The position numbers and the translations under genes were made by a program. Below are positions 8,162 through 16,075 of a DNA stretch of 64,000 bases, one piece after another (positions within the stretch are counted from its first letter, which is position 1; every line of letters starts with the position of its first letter). Under the pieces are notes generated by a model that was given only the letters and a program-made list of their open reading frames with translations, did not search any database and had not been told where the DNA came from. The DNA is from an uncultured Gemmiger sp. (lineage in GTDB: Bacteria; Bacillota; Clostridia; Oscillospirales; Ruminococcaceae), in NCBI GenBank assembly GCA_944388245.1, contig CALXIA010000007.1, positions 1-64,000 on the forward strand, given 5' to 3'.

Positions 8162-8202
8162 AAACAGGGTGTTGTCCTGCTTGACAACACCCTGTTTTTT
8201 TT
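8162..8202 (+). terminator. Strong intrinsic terminator
   Basis: A 15-bp perfect stem (8162-8176 with 8183-8197) running into eight T. Ends the GT11 gene. Confidence 0.9.
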
Positions 8203-8328
8203 CGGTCAGCGCGTGCCCCGCAGCAGGCGGACGTCTGCGCCACTTTTGAACGAGTCCGGGAGGCTCCAACATCTCCGTTCGGCTTTGCCGTCCCTCCCGG
8301 GCAGCCGGACCGGATCCTGGGCATGAGC

Positions 8329-9297
8329 TTACTCTTTCGGCTGTTTGGATTCCGGTTTCGCGTACAGGGGGCCGTAGTCCGCGCCCGGCGTTTTCGGGCC
8401 GGCGTGCGGCATGGGCGGCCGGGCCGCCGCGGCGGCGCGCATCCGGGCCCGGCTGCGGCGGGCCGCCAGCAGTACCACCGCCAGGATCACCGCCAGCACC
8501 AGCAGAGCGGGCAGCCAGTACACCAGGGCCACCGCGAAATCCTGGCAGAACTCGCCAAAATCCGCCCAGCTGTTCACGAAGGCCTCCTGGATCCGCGCCA
8601 GGAAACCGGGTTCCACCACGGTCAGCGCGTCCACCTCGTTCAGATAGACCTCCACCGTGCAGTAGTCCACCTGATCGTCCATGGCCCGCATCTGGGCGGT
8701 GTAACTCTCGATCTGGTACTCCACATCGCTGAGCTGCTGCTGGATCTGGAGCAGATCGGTCAGATTCTCCGCCTGTTCCATCAGCTCGGTCAGCCGGGCG
8801 CGCTGGGTCTCCAGGCTGTCCAGCCGGGCCTGCACGTCCACATAGGAGGCGGTGATGTCCTCCATCTGTTCCTGCTTGTTCACCAGGTTGCCCACGCCGG
8901 AGGCCTCGGCCAGAAACGCGGCGTACCGGTCGGCGGGCACCCGCAGGGTCATGCGGGACCAGCGGGTGCCCCGCTCGGCGCTGCCGCCCTCCTCGTTGCT
9001 CTCCACATAGCCGCCCGCCTTGTCCAGCGCCGCCAGCAGCGCGTCGCGGGCGTCGGGGTAGGTCTTGGTCTCCAGATCCAGCGAGGCGGTGTACACCAGC
9101 TTGCGGCCGCCGGCCTCGGGCAGCAGGCTGCCGGCGGCGTCACTGGCCGTGGTGCTCTCCCCCACGGCCACATCGTAGTTCTCCTGGGGCGCGGCGGGCG
9201 CCGCGCCCACCGATCCGTTCGCGGCAGCGGCGCCGCACCCGGCCAGCACACAGCAGGCCAGCAACAGAGCCAGTATGGTAAAGATCGTGCGTTTCAT
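8329..9297 (-). CDS. DUF4349 lipoprotein
   Basis: 322 aa from the ATG at 9297. A lipoprotein signal peptide ends in the lipobox LAGC (Cys21). After a low-complexity linker, the DUF4349 domain starts at RKLVYTASLDLETKTYPDA and includes a predicted coiled coil (about 125-200: TASYVDVQARLDSLETQ and following). One membrane span near the C-terminus (LPALLVLAVILAVVLLAA) precedes a basic, Pro-rich cytoplasmic tail. Such proteins sit at the outer face of the membrane and have no assigned biochemical role. It is divergent from PPi-phosphofructokinase across 165 bases and has no obvious partner. Confidence 0.85.
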   Translation of the reverse strand: MKRTIFTILALLLACCVLAGCGAAAANGSVGAAPAAPQENYDVAVGESTTASDAAGSLLPEAGGRKLVYTASLDLETKTYPDARDALLAALDKAGGYVESNEEGGSAERGTRWSRMTLRVPADRYAAFLAEASGVGNLVNKQEQMEDITASYVDVQARLDSLETQRARLTELMEQAENLTDLLQIQQQLSDVEYQIESYTAQMRAMDDQVDYCTVEVYLNEVDALTVVEPGFLARIQEAFVNSWADFGEFCQDFAVALVYWLPALLVLAVILAVVLLAARRSRARMRAAAAARPPMPHAGPKTPGADYGPLYAKPESKQPKE

Positions 9298-9357
9298 CGG
9301 GATCCCTCCTTCTTTTTTGGGCTTTCTACCCAAAATACGCGGCCGGGCAGCCAGATA

Positions 9358-9386
9358 TTGCGCCGCGGCGCAAAATTCGATACAAT
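9358..9386 (+). promoter_or_regulatory. PFK promoter with perfect palindrome over the -35
   Basis: TTGCGC-17-TACAAT (9358-9363, 9381-9386). The -35 lies inside the perfect 16-bp palindrome TTGCGCCGCGGCGCAA (9358-9373), placed where a repressor would block RNA polymerase. Confidence 0.6.
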
Positions 9387-9462
9387 AGAGAACAGGTCTG
9401 CGCGCCTGGCGCGTTTTCCTACTGGTATTATACAGCACCGGATGCGGAAAGTGGGTAACGAT

Positions 9463-10698
9463 ATGATGACGAACGGGATCGGAAATGTGCTGGTGGGCCA
9501 GTCCGGCGGGCCGACGGCGGTGATCAACGCCAGCCTGGCGGGGGTGTACGAGGCCGCCCGGGCGCTGGGCGCGCCCCGGGTATACGGCATGAAGTACGGC
9601 ATCCAGGGCTTTTTGCGGGGCGAACTGGTGGAGCTGGACAAGCTGCTGGGGGACAAGCTGGACGTGGAACTGATGCTGCGCACCCCCTCCAGCTACCTGG
9701 GCAGCTGCCGGTACAAGCTGCCCGACCCGGCCGAGGACGAGGGCCCCTACCGCACCCTGTTTGACCTGTTTGACCGATACGAGATCCGGGCGGTGTTCTA
9801 CATCGGCGGCAACGACAGCATGGACACCATCGCCCGGCTCAGCGCCTGGGGCCGGGCGGCGGGCAGCCCGATCCGGTTCATCGGGGTGCCCAAGACCATC
9901 GACAACGACCTGATGCTCACCGACCACACCCCCGGCTACGGCAGCGCCGCCAAGTACATCGCCACTATCATGAAGGAGGTCATCTGCGACTCCTCGGTGT
10001 ACGACCTGCGCAGCGTGACGGTGGCCGAGATCATGGGCCGGCACGCGGGCTGGCTGGCGGGGGCGGCCTGCCTGGCCTGCGGGCCGGACTGCGACGGGCC
10101 GGACATGATCCTGCTGCCGGAGGTGCCCTTCTCGCCGGAGATCTTTCTGCGCCGGGTGGACGAGCTACAGCGCCGCAAGCCCAATGTGGTGATCGCCGCC
10201 AGCGAGGGGGTGCGCACCCGGGAAGGGGTGTTCCTGTGCGATCTGGTGTCCGGCGGCGGCCAGCTGGACGCCTTCGGCCACAAGAGCATGCTGTCCGGCA
10301 CCAGCCGGTATCTGAGCGACCTGATCCAGAGCAACCTGGGCTGCAAGACCCGGGCGATCGAGCTGTCCACCCTGCAGCGGTGCGCCAGCCATCTGGCCAG
10401 CCGCACCGACATCGACGAGGCCTACCGGGTGGGCGCGGCGGCGGTGCAGGCCGCCCACGCGGGCGAGAGCGGCCGGATGGTGACTTTGCGCCGGCTGGGG
10501 GATGTGCCCTACCAGTGCGTGAGCGGCACGGCGGACATCGACCAGGTGGCCAACCTGGAAAAGACGGTGCCCGCCGACTGGATCGCCCCCGACGGCACCC
10601 ATGTGAACGAGCGCTTTGCCCAGTATGCCCGCCCGCTGATCCAGGGGGAGCTCTCCCCCATCTTTGTGAACGGCACCCCCCGCCACATCCGCCTGTAA
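9463..10698 (+). CDS. PPi-dependent 6-phosphofructokinase
   Basis: About 411 aa; two adjacent ATGs (9463, 9466) fit the conserved N-terminus MTNGIGNVLVGQSGGPTAVINAS. It phosphorylates fructose 6-phosphate to the 1,6-bisphosphate in glycolysis, in the cytoplasm. The phosphate-donor loop reads GGNDSMDT, not the GGDGS of ATP enzymes, and the active-site loop is PKTIDNDL with Lys in place of the Gly of PGTIDND; both mark the PPi-using (reversible) type. The frame is open for hundreds of codons upstream without family sequence. The RBS is weak (AAAGTGGG), so the exact start is uncertain. It has its own promoter and terminator. Confidence 0.9.
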   Translation: MMTNGIGNVLVGQSGGPTAVINASLAGVYEAARALGAPRVYGMKYGIQGFLRGELVELDKLLGDKLDVELMLRTPSSYLGSCRYKLPDPAEDEGPYRTLFDLFDRYEIRAVFYIGGNDSMDTIARLSAWGRAAGSPIRFIGVPKTIDNDLMLTDHTPGYGSAAKYIATIMKEVICDSSVYDLRSVTVAEIMGRHAGWLAGAACLACGPDCDGPDMILLPEVPFSPEIFLRRVDELQRRKPNVVIAASEGVRTREGVFLCDLVSGGGQLDAFGHKSMLSGTSRYLSDLIQSNLGCKTRAIELSTLQRCASHLASRTDIDEAYRVGAAAVQAAHAGESGRMVTLRRLGDVPYQCVSGTADIDQVANLEKTVPADWIAPDGTHVNERFAQYARPLIQGELSPIFVNGTPRHIRL

Positions 10699-10704
10699 CA
10701 GGAA

Positions 10705-10753
10705 ACACCGGCCGCCGCGCAGGAGAGATCCCGCGCGGCGGCCGGTGTGTTTT
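10705..10753 (+). terminator. Intrinsic terminator of PFK
   Basis: A 16-bp stem (10705-10720 with 10733-10748) followed by GTTTTG. It lies between convergent genes and may also stop the glycosyltransferase transcript. Confidence 0.85.
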
Positions 10754-10756
10754 GTG

Positions 10757-13723
10757 TCAGGGCAGGATATAGAATCCCCAGCTGGGCATCCAGAGCAGGC
10801 TGCGGGCCCAGCCCTCGCTGACCGGCACCCCGGCCAGCACCGGATAGAACCAGACAAAGAGCACCGCGGCCAGCGCCACCATTCCGATGGCCAGCCCGTG
10901 GGCCAGCGCCGGGCGGCGGCGTTCCAGCCGGGCCAGCCAGAGCAGCAGCGCCAGCAAGGTGAAGCCCAGGGCGGGAAAATAGTGGTACAGGAAGGTGCAG
11001 CGGGTCACCAGCACCCAGGGCAGCAGCTGGGCCAAAAACAGCACCCCCACAAAGGCGCCCCGGCGGCTGCCCTTGCCGCACAGGATGCGCCGGCCCACCG
11101 CCAGCAGGGCCGCCAGGCCGCCCCACCAGACCACCGGATTGCCCAGCACCGCGATGCTGGCGTAGGCGCCCTGGGGCAGGCCGCTGCCCATATAATACCA
11201 CACCGGGCGCAGCATCAGCGGCCAGGTGTACCAGCGGGATTCAAAGGCATGGGTGGCCACCAGCTGGCTGTGGTACTGGTACATGGACACCTGACACTGC
11301 CACCAGTCCCCCAGGCCGAAGGAGGGGTCCCGCCACAGATAGGGCAGATAGCTGGCCAGATAGACCAGCAGCGGCACCGCCACAAAGAACGCCACCCCGC
11401 CGCCGATCGCCAGCGCCGCCTCCCGGCCGAAGCCCGGCTGCTGCTGCCGCCAGCGGGCGTACAGCACCCAGAAGTACACCACCGCCAGCCCGGCGCCGGC
11501 GTAGATGCCGGTCCACTTGCTGGCGCAGCCCAGCCCGAAGGCCAGACCGCCCAGGGCCATGGGCAGCAGCGCCGCCCGCACCCCCTTTTGCAGCACGGTC
11601 TGGGCGTACCAGAGCATACAGTACGCCCCCAGCAGGATGAAAAAGGTCACATACACGTCGATGGTGGCGATCCGGCTCTGGGTAAACCGCATGAAATCCA
11701 GCCCGAACAGCGCCGCGCCCACCAGCGCCAGCCAGGGCCGGCGGGTCAGCCGCCGCCCCAGCAGATAGAACAGCGGCACCATCGCCGCGCCGAACAGCGC
11801 CCCGGCCACCCGCCAGCCGAAGCCGTTCATCCCGAACACCGCGATGCCCAGCATGATGAACACCTTGCCCAGCGGCGGGTGGGTGGTCTCGTAGACGCTC
11901 ATGGCGTGCAGCATCTCGTAGCCGGTGCGGCCGTGGTAGATCTCGTCAAAATACATGCTGTTGAGCTGGCTGATGGCGTCCGGCACCAGCGATTGCTCGT
12001 CGCACAGCGCCCCGCCGCCGCTCACCGGCAGCAGCGCGCCCTCCCCGTCCCGGAAGGCCAGTTCCATCACCGCGCCGTTCTCCACCGTCACCGTCAGCGC
12101 GCCGGAGGCGGAAACAGTATAGCTGCTCCACTGGAAGGTGGTGCCGTGGCCCAGATCCTGCTGCACCAGGGTCTGGCCGGCGGCGTCGGTGATGGTCAGC
12201 TTGCCGCCGGTGGAGATGCCGGCGTAGACCCAGATCTCGCTTGCCTGCCCCTCCACCGTGACCGTTTCGGTGACGGTGGCGCCGGAGGCGTCCAGCGGGG
12301 TTTCCGGGGCGGTGGTCTCGCCCAGGTATACCAGACCCAGCGCCAGCGCCGCCGCCGTCAGCCCGGCCAGGGCGCCCCACTCCCATTTTGCCCAGGCAGG
12401 CTGGGGGGCGGGGGCGGCCCAGACCTCCCGCCGGGGCCGCATGTGGATCTGGCAGACCCTGCCGGTGAGCAGCATCCGCCCGGCGGACAGAGCCAGCAGC
12501 ACAAAGCAGACCGTTTCGGCCAGGCCGGTGAACCGCACCAGCAGCACCGCCTGGGCGCTGGTGAGGAACTCATCCGCGGTGCCCACGCTGGCATAGACGA
12601 TCGCCAGATTGAGCAGGCTGGTCAGGGACAGGCCCGCCGCCGCCCCCAGCAGCCGCCGGTCGCCCCATTTGGCGCTGGCGGCCACCGCCAGCAGCACCGC
12701 CGGGATCAGATACCGCTCGTGCATCCGGTGGGCCACCGTAAAGATCCCCGCCGCGTAGACCGCCGCCAGGGTCAGCGGGCAGAAATGCCCCCGCCGGGCG
12801 GCCTGGGCGGCCAGCCACAGCAGCCCCGCCGTGACCAGCACGATGCCCAGCATCCCCCATTGCTGCCAGGTCAGCGGGCCCAGCCGGGCAGCCTGGTCGG
12901 TCCAGTTGCCCCCCAGCGCCGCCCACAGGTTGAAGCCGTTCACCGTGGCATAGGGATAACTCTGGGAGGTGCCGAAATACTTGGCCGCCAGCCAGAGCGG
13001 GCTTTTCCCGCAGGCAAGGCCGGCCAGCAGGGTGGGCAGCAGGGCCGCCACCACCCCCAGCGCGGCGCGGCCCAGCGCCCGCAGCCGCGCCCGGGCGTCC
13101 CGGGGCTGGCCGGGGCCGGGCACCACCGCCGGCTGCAAAAAGCAGACCGCCAGCACCGGCCCCAGCAAAAGGGCCTGGGGCTTGATGGCCAGCGCGAATC
13201 CCCAGACCAGGGCCGCCGGCAGATAGCGCCGCCGGCACAGCAGCCAGAACGCCGCCACCAGCGGCAGCACAAAGAGCCCGTCGATCTGTTTCCAGACGGC
13301 GGTGTCAAAGAGCAGCGGCGGGCAGAAGGCCACAAAGGCCGCCGCCCGCAGCGCCACCCGCTTGTTGTAGCGGCAGCCGCTGCCGATGGTGTACACCAGC
13401 CAGACCAGCGCCCCGTCGGCCGCGATGGGCAGCGCGCTGAGCAGCAGCCGGGCCGCGCCGCCGCCGCTGTCCAGCCCCAGGCCCCGGATCAGCAGCCCGG
13501 GGATCCCCAGCCACAGCATATACAGAGGGGGATAATCCGCGAAATAATCCGGAGCGTAAAACTCAAACGGCCCCACCTCGGCCATTCGCAGGGCCCAGGC
13601 GGTAAAGCAGCTCATGTCGTAGCTGTATCCCTCGGTGAGCACGACCAGCGCGGCCCGCACAAGCACGGCCGCCGCCAGCACCGCCGCCAGCGGCCAGAAG
13701 ATGTTGGATTTGCGTTGTTCCAT
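10757..13723 (-). CDS. Double GT-C protein: mannosyltransferase-like plus PMT/GT39 module
   Basis: 988 aa from the ATG at 13723 (MEQRKSNIFWPL; GAGGTG upstream). The N-terminal half (about 1-450) is a polytopic GT-C glycosyltransferase with a first-loop acidic residue (EGYSYDMSCFTAW) and an ADYPPLYMLWLGIPGLL loop. A soluble beta-rich segment of about 120 residues follows (near 490-600). The C-terminal half is a protein-mannosyltransferase (PMT/GT39) module starting YFDEIYHGRTGYEMLHAMSV with the catalytic DE, then THPPLGK and TQSRIATIDVY. The reaction should use a polyprenyl-phosphate sugar on the outer membrane face. Two GT-C cores in one chain suggest either sequential transfers or one degenerate, regulatory half. 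The promoter -10 TATACT lies at 13755-13760 (minus strand). Confidence 0.85.
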   Translation of the reverse strand: MEQRKSNIFWPLAAVLAAAVLVRAALVVLTEGYSYDMSCFTAWALRMAEVGPFEFYAPDYFADYPPLYMLWLGIPGLLIRGLGLDSGGGAARLLLSALPIAADGALVWLVYTIGSGCRYNKRVALRAAAFVAFCPPLLFDTAVWKQIDGLFVLPLVAAFWLLCRRRYLPAALVWGFALAIKPQALLLGPVLAVCFLQPAVVPGPGQPRDARARLRALGRAALGVVAALLPTLLAGLACGKSPLWLAAKYFGTSQSYPYATVNGFNLWAALGGNWTDQAARLGPLTWQQWGMLGIVLVTAGLLWLAAQAARRGHFCPLTLAAVYAAGIFTVAHRMHERYLIPAVLLAVAASAKWGDRRLLGAAAGLSLTSLLNLAIVYASVGTADEFLTSAQAVLLVRFTGLAETVCFVLLALSAGRMLLTGRVCQIHMRPRREVWAAPAPQPAWAKWEWGALAGLTAAALALGLVYLGETTAPETPLDASGATVTETVTVEGQASEIWVYAGISTGGKLTITDAAGQTLVQQDLGHGTTFQWSSYTVSASGALTVTVENGAVMELAFRDGEGALLPVSGGGALCDEQSLVPDAISQLNSMYFDEIYHGRTGYEMLHAMSVYETTHPPLGKVFIMLGIAVFGMNGFGWRVAGALFGAAMVPLFYLLGRRLTRRPWLALVGAALFGLDFMRFTQSRIATIDVYVTFFILLGAYCMLWYAQTVLQKGVRAALLPMALGGLAFGLGCASKWTGIYAGAGLAVVYFWVLYARWRQQQPGFGREAALAIGGGVAFFVAVPLLVYLASYLPYLWRDPSFGLGDWWQCQVSMYQYHSQLVATHAFESRWYTWPLMLRPVWYYMGSGLPQGAYASIAVLGNPVVWWGGLAALLAVGRRILCGKGSRRGAFVGVLFLAQLLPWVLVTRCTFLYHYFPALGFTLLALLLWLARLERRRPALAHGLAIGMVALAAVLFVWFYPVLAGVPVSEGWARSLLWMPSWGFYILP

Positions 13724-13872
13724 GATGCACCTCACAGTTTGCACAACTGGGACAAGTATACCACAAACCGCCTGTCGGGTACAGGCGAAAGGGCCCGCAT
13801 ACCGGCGAAAAGGCTGTGAAACTTTCTCACAACGCATACGAAGCAGACCGGGCGGCTATTTCATCCGCGCAC

Positions 13873-13910
13873 AAAAAAAGCGGACGCTCTCCGTTCGGGA
13901 AAACGTCCGC
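13873..13910 (-). terminator. Terminator of the amt gene
   Basis: On the minus strand GCGGACG pairs with CGTCCGC (13880-13910) and seven T follow (13873-13879). The rest of the gap between the GT-C gene and amt (13724-14017) holds the GT-C promoter and nothing else I recognise. Confidence 0.75.
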
Positions 13911-14017
13911 CCGGTCAAGGCCGTCCGCAGGGAAAGAAAAAGGAAGAAAACCCTGGGACGGCTGTTGCCGGCAAAAAAGAAGATAGCAAAAAGAAGTATA
14001 GAAGAAGTTGAAATGGG

Positions 14018-15730
14018 TTATTCCACATCCTGCAGCGCGGCGAAGTCCTCCTCGCCGGTGCGGACCTTGACCACCCGCTGCACCCCGTAGACGAAGATCT
14101 TGCCGTCGCCCACATGGCCGGTGTACAGCGCCTTCTTGGCCGTCTCGATCACCGCGTCCACCGGGATGCTGCTCACCACGATCTCCACCTTGATCTTGGG
14201 CAGCAGGGTGGCGTCCATCTCAACGCCGCGGTAGTACTCGCCGGCGCCCCGCTGGATGCCGCAGCCCATTACCTGGGTCACGGTCATGCCGGTCACGCCC
14301 AGCTGGTTCATGGCGGTCTTGAGTTCATCGAACCGGGACAGCCGGGCGATGATGGTCACCTTGTACATGCCGGTAGAGGCGGCCGCGTCCACCGGCTCGG
14401 TGCGGACCACCGGCACGGCGGCGGTCTGCTGACGCTGGGTGGCCTTCTCGTACTCGTCCTCGCCCAGATCGGTGTTCTCGTTCACGTCCAGCGCGGCGGA
14501 CACATCCGACACCGCAAAGCCGGAGTAGGCGCTGGCCAGGCCGTGTTCATGGATATCCAGACCGTCGATCTCCACCTCGGCGGGCACACGCAGGCCCACC
14601 AGCTTGTCGATCACCTTGAAGATGATGGTCATGGTCACGATGACCCACACCGCTACCGACACAACGCCGATCAGCTGGGTCAGCAGCATGCTCGCGCCGC
14701 CGCCGTAGAACAGGCCGCCGTCGGTGGCGAACAGGCCCACGGCGAGGGTGCCGAAGGCGCCGCAGACGCCATGCACCGAAACCGCGCCCACCGGATCGTC
14801 GATCTTGACGACCTTATCGAAGAATTCCACCGCAAAGACGACCAGGATACCGGCGATCAGGCCGATGAAGAACGCGCCCACCGGGCTGACCACGTCGCAG
14901 CCGGCGGTGATGGCCACCAGGCCGGCCAGGGTGCCGTTGAAGGTCATGGACACATCCGGCTTTTTGTACCGGATCCAGGTAAAGATCATGGTGGCGCAGG
15001 TGGCGACCGCGGCGGCCATGTTGGTGTTCATGAAGATCAGGGACGCGCTGAGCATGCTCTCATCGGTGGACAGGCTCACGGTGCTGGCGCCGTTGAAGCC
15101 GAACCAGCAGAACCACAGGATGAACACGCCGGTGGCCAGAGCGGTCAGGTTGTGGCCGGGGATGGCGCGGGGCTTGCCGTTCTTGTCGTACTTGCCGATA
15201 CGGGGGCCCAGCAGGGCGGCGCCGATGCAGGCGGTGATGCCGCCCACCATGTGCACGGCGGTGCTGCCGGCGAAGTCATGGAAGCCCAGGCCGGACAGCC
15301 AGCCGCCGCCCCAGATCCAGTGCCCGGAGATGGGGTAGACCACCATCGAGATCAGAGCGCTGTACAGGCAGTAGGCCTTGAAGTTGGTGCGCTCGGCCAT
15401 CGAGCCGGACACGATGGTGGCGGCGGTGGCGCAGAACACCGTTTGGAAGATCACATAGCACCACAGGGGCAGGGTGCCGAAATCGTAGCTGCCCCGGATC
15501 AGCGGGTCCAGGCTGCCCACAAAGGCGTTCGCGCCGCCGAACATCAGGCCGAAGCCCACCAGCCAGTACAGCGGGGTGCCGATACAAAAGTCCATTAAGT
15601 TTTTCATCAGGATGTTGCCGGTGTTTTTGGCGCGGGTCAGGCCCGCCTCACACAGCGAAAAGCCCGCCTGCATAAAAAACACCATGGCAGCGCCCCATAG
15701 GGTCCACAATACATCCGCAGAGTTATACAT
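14018..15730 (-). CDS. amt: Amt ammonium transporter fused to a PII (GlnB-like) domain
   Basis: 570 aa from the ATG at 15730 (GGGAGGAAA upstream). Residues 1 to about 410 form an eleven-span Amt channel that conducts ammonium: MQAGFSLCEAGLTRAKN, DFAGSTAVHMVGG and the pore twin-His regions (FHDFAGSTAVH, then SVHGVCGAFG) are present. After an acidic linker (about 415-465) a PII signalling domain begins at MYKVTIIARLSRFDELK, with the T-loop region GCGIQRGAGEYYRGVEM and the C-terminal GKIFVYGVQRVVKVRTGE. PII proteins sense ATP, ADP and 2-oxoglutarate and plug Amt; here plug and channel are one chain. No separate glnK is nearby. Confidence 0.95.
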   Translation of the reverse strand: MYNSADVLWTLWGAAMVFFMQAGFSLCEAGLTRAKNTGNILMKNLMDFCIGTPLYWLVGFGLMFGGANAFVGSLDPLIRGSYDFGTLPLWCYVIFQTVFCATAATIVSGSMAERTNFKAYCLYSALISMVVYPISGHWIWGGGWLSGLGFHDFAGSTAVHMVGGITACIGAALLGPRIGKYDKNGKPRAIPGHNLTALATGVFILWFCWFGFNGASTVSLSTDESMLSASLIFMNTNMAAAVATCATMIFTWIRYKKPDVSMTFNGTLAGLVAITAGCDVVSPVGAFFIGLIAGILVVFAVEFFDKVVKIDDPVGAVSVHGVCGAFGTLAVGLFATDGGLFYGGGASMLLTQLIGVVSVAVWVIVTMTIIFKVIDKLVGLRVPAEVEIDGLDIHEHGLASAYSGFAVSDVSAALDVNENTDLGEDEYEKATQRQQTAAVPVVRTEPVDAAASTGMYKVTIIARLSRFDELKTAMNQLGVTGMTVTQVMGCGIQRGAGEYYRGVEMDATLLPKIKVEIVVSSIPVDAVIETAKKALYTGHVGDGKIFVYGVQRVVKVRTGEEDFAALQDVE

Positions 15731-15911
15731 ACACGTTTCCTCCCTCGCTATGCCCAGCGGAACAGCCGGAACCGACGCGCTTGCCGGCGCCCGTTCCCGC
15801 AGCCGCACGGGGTAAAATAGGGGATGCGCGCCGCCCCAAGGGGATAAGGGCGGGCCGCATCCGGAGCCTCGGGCCGAACGAGGCCGGGTTTTCGCCGCGC
15901 GAAAAAGCCCG

Positions 15912-15962
15912 AAAAAGAACAGCAAGGGCGCTGAGGTCGGCCCCTCAGCGCCCTTGCTGTTC
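15912..15962 (-). terminator. 20-bp perfect hairpin plus T-tract
   Basis: On the minus strand a perfect 20-bp stem (15917-15936 with 15943-15962, loop of 6) is followed by TTTTT (15912-15916). It is the best terminator for cysS (stop at 16076), but a promoter sits directly upstream of it, so it could also be a leader attenuator for amt. The rest of 15731-15911 is GC-rich with no further clear signal. Confidence 0.8.
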
Positions 15963-15969
15963 TGGTTGT

Positions 15970-15999
15970 AGTATACGCCGATGGACAAGCGGTTGTCAA
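15970..15999 (-). promoter_or_regulatory. SigA promoter upstream of amt
   Basis: On the minus strand TTGACA (15994-15999), 18-base spacer, TATACT (15970-15975). The predicted start, near 15963, coincides with the first base of the 20-bp hairpin. Confidence 0.65.
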
Positions 16000-16075
16000 T
16001 CAGCATTTCCACGGGATTTTTTTCACTTTGCCCGTCAAAATTCTCCATCTGTGCGCCACACGCGCACAGTTCCGC

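Noticed and set aside
8323..9462. N-terminal extension of PFK and antisense to the DUF4349 gene
   Set aside because: The open frame has no family similarity before MTNGIGNVL and runs against a lipoprotein gene with a clear signal peptide.
10745..13819. 1024-codon open frame antisense to the double GT-C gene
   Set aside because: Low-complexity Gln/His/Pro-rich translation; the opposite strand encodes a clear PMT-family protein with an RBS.
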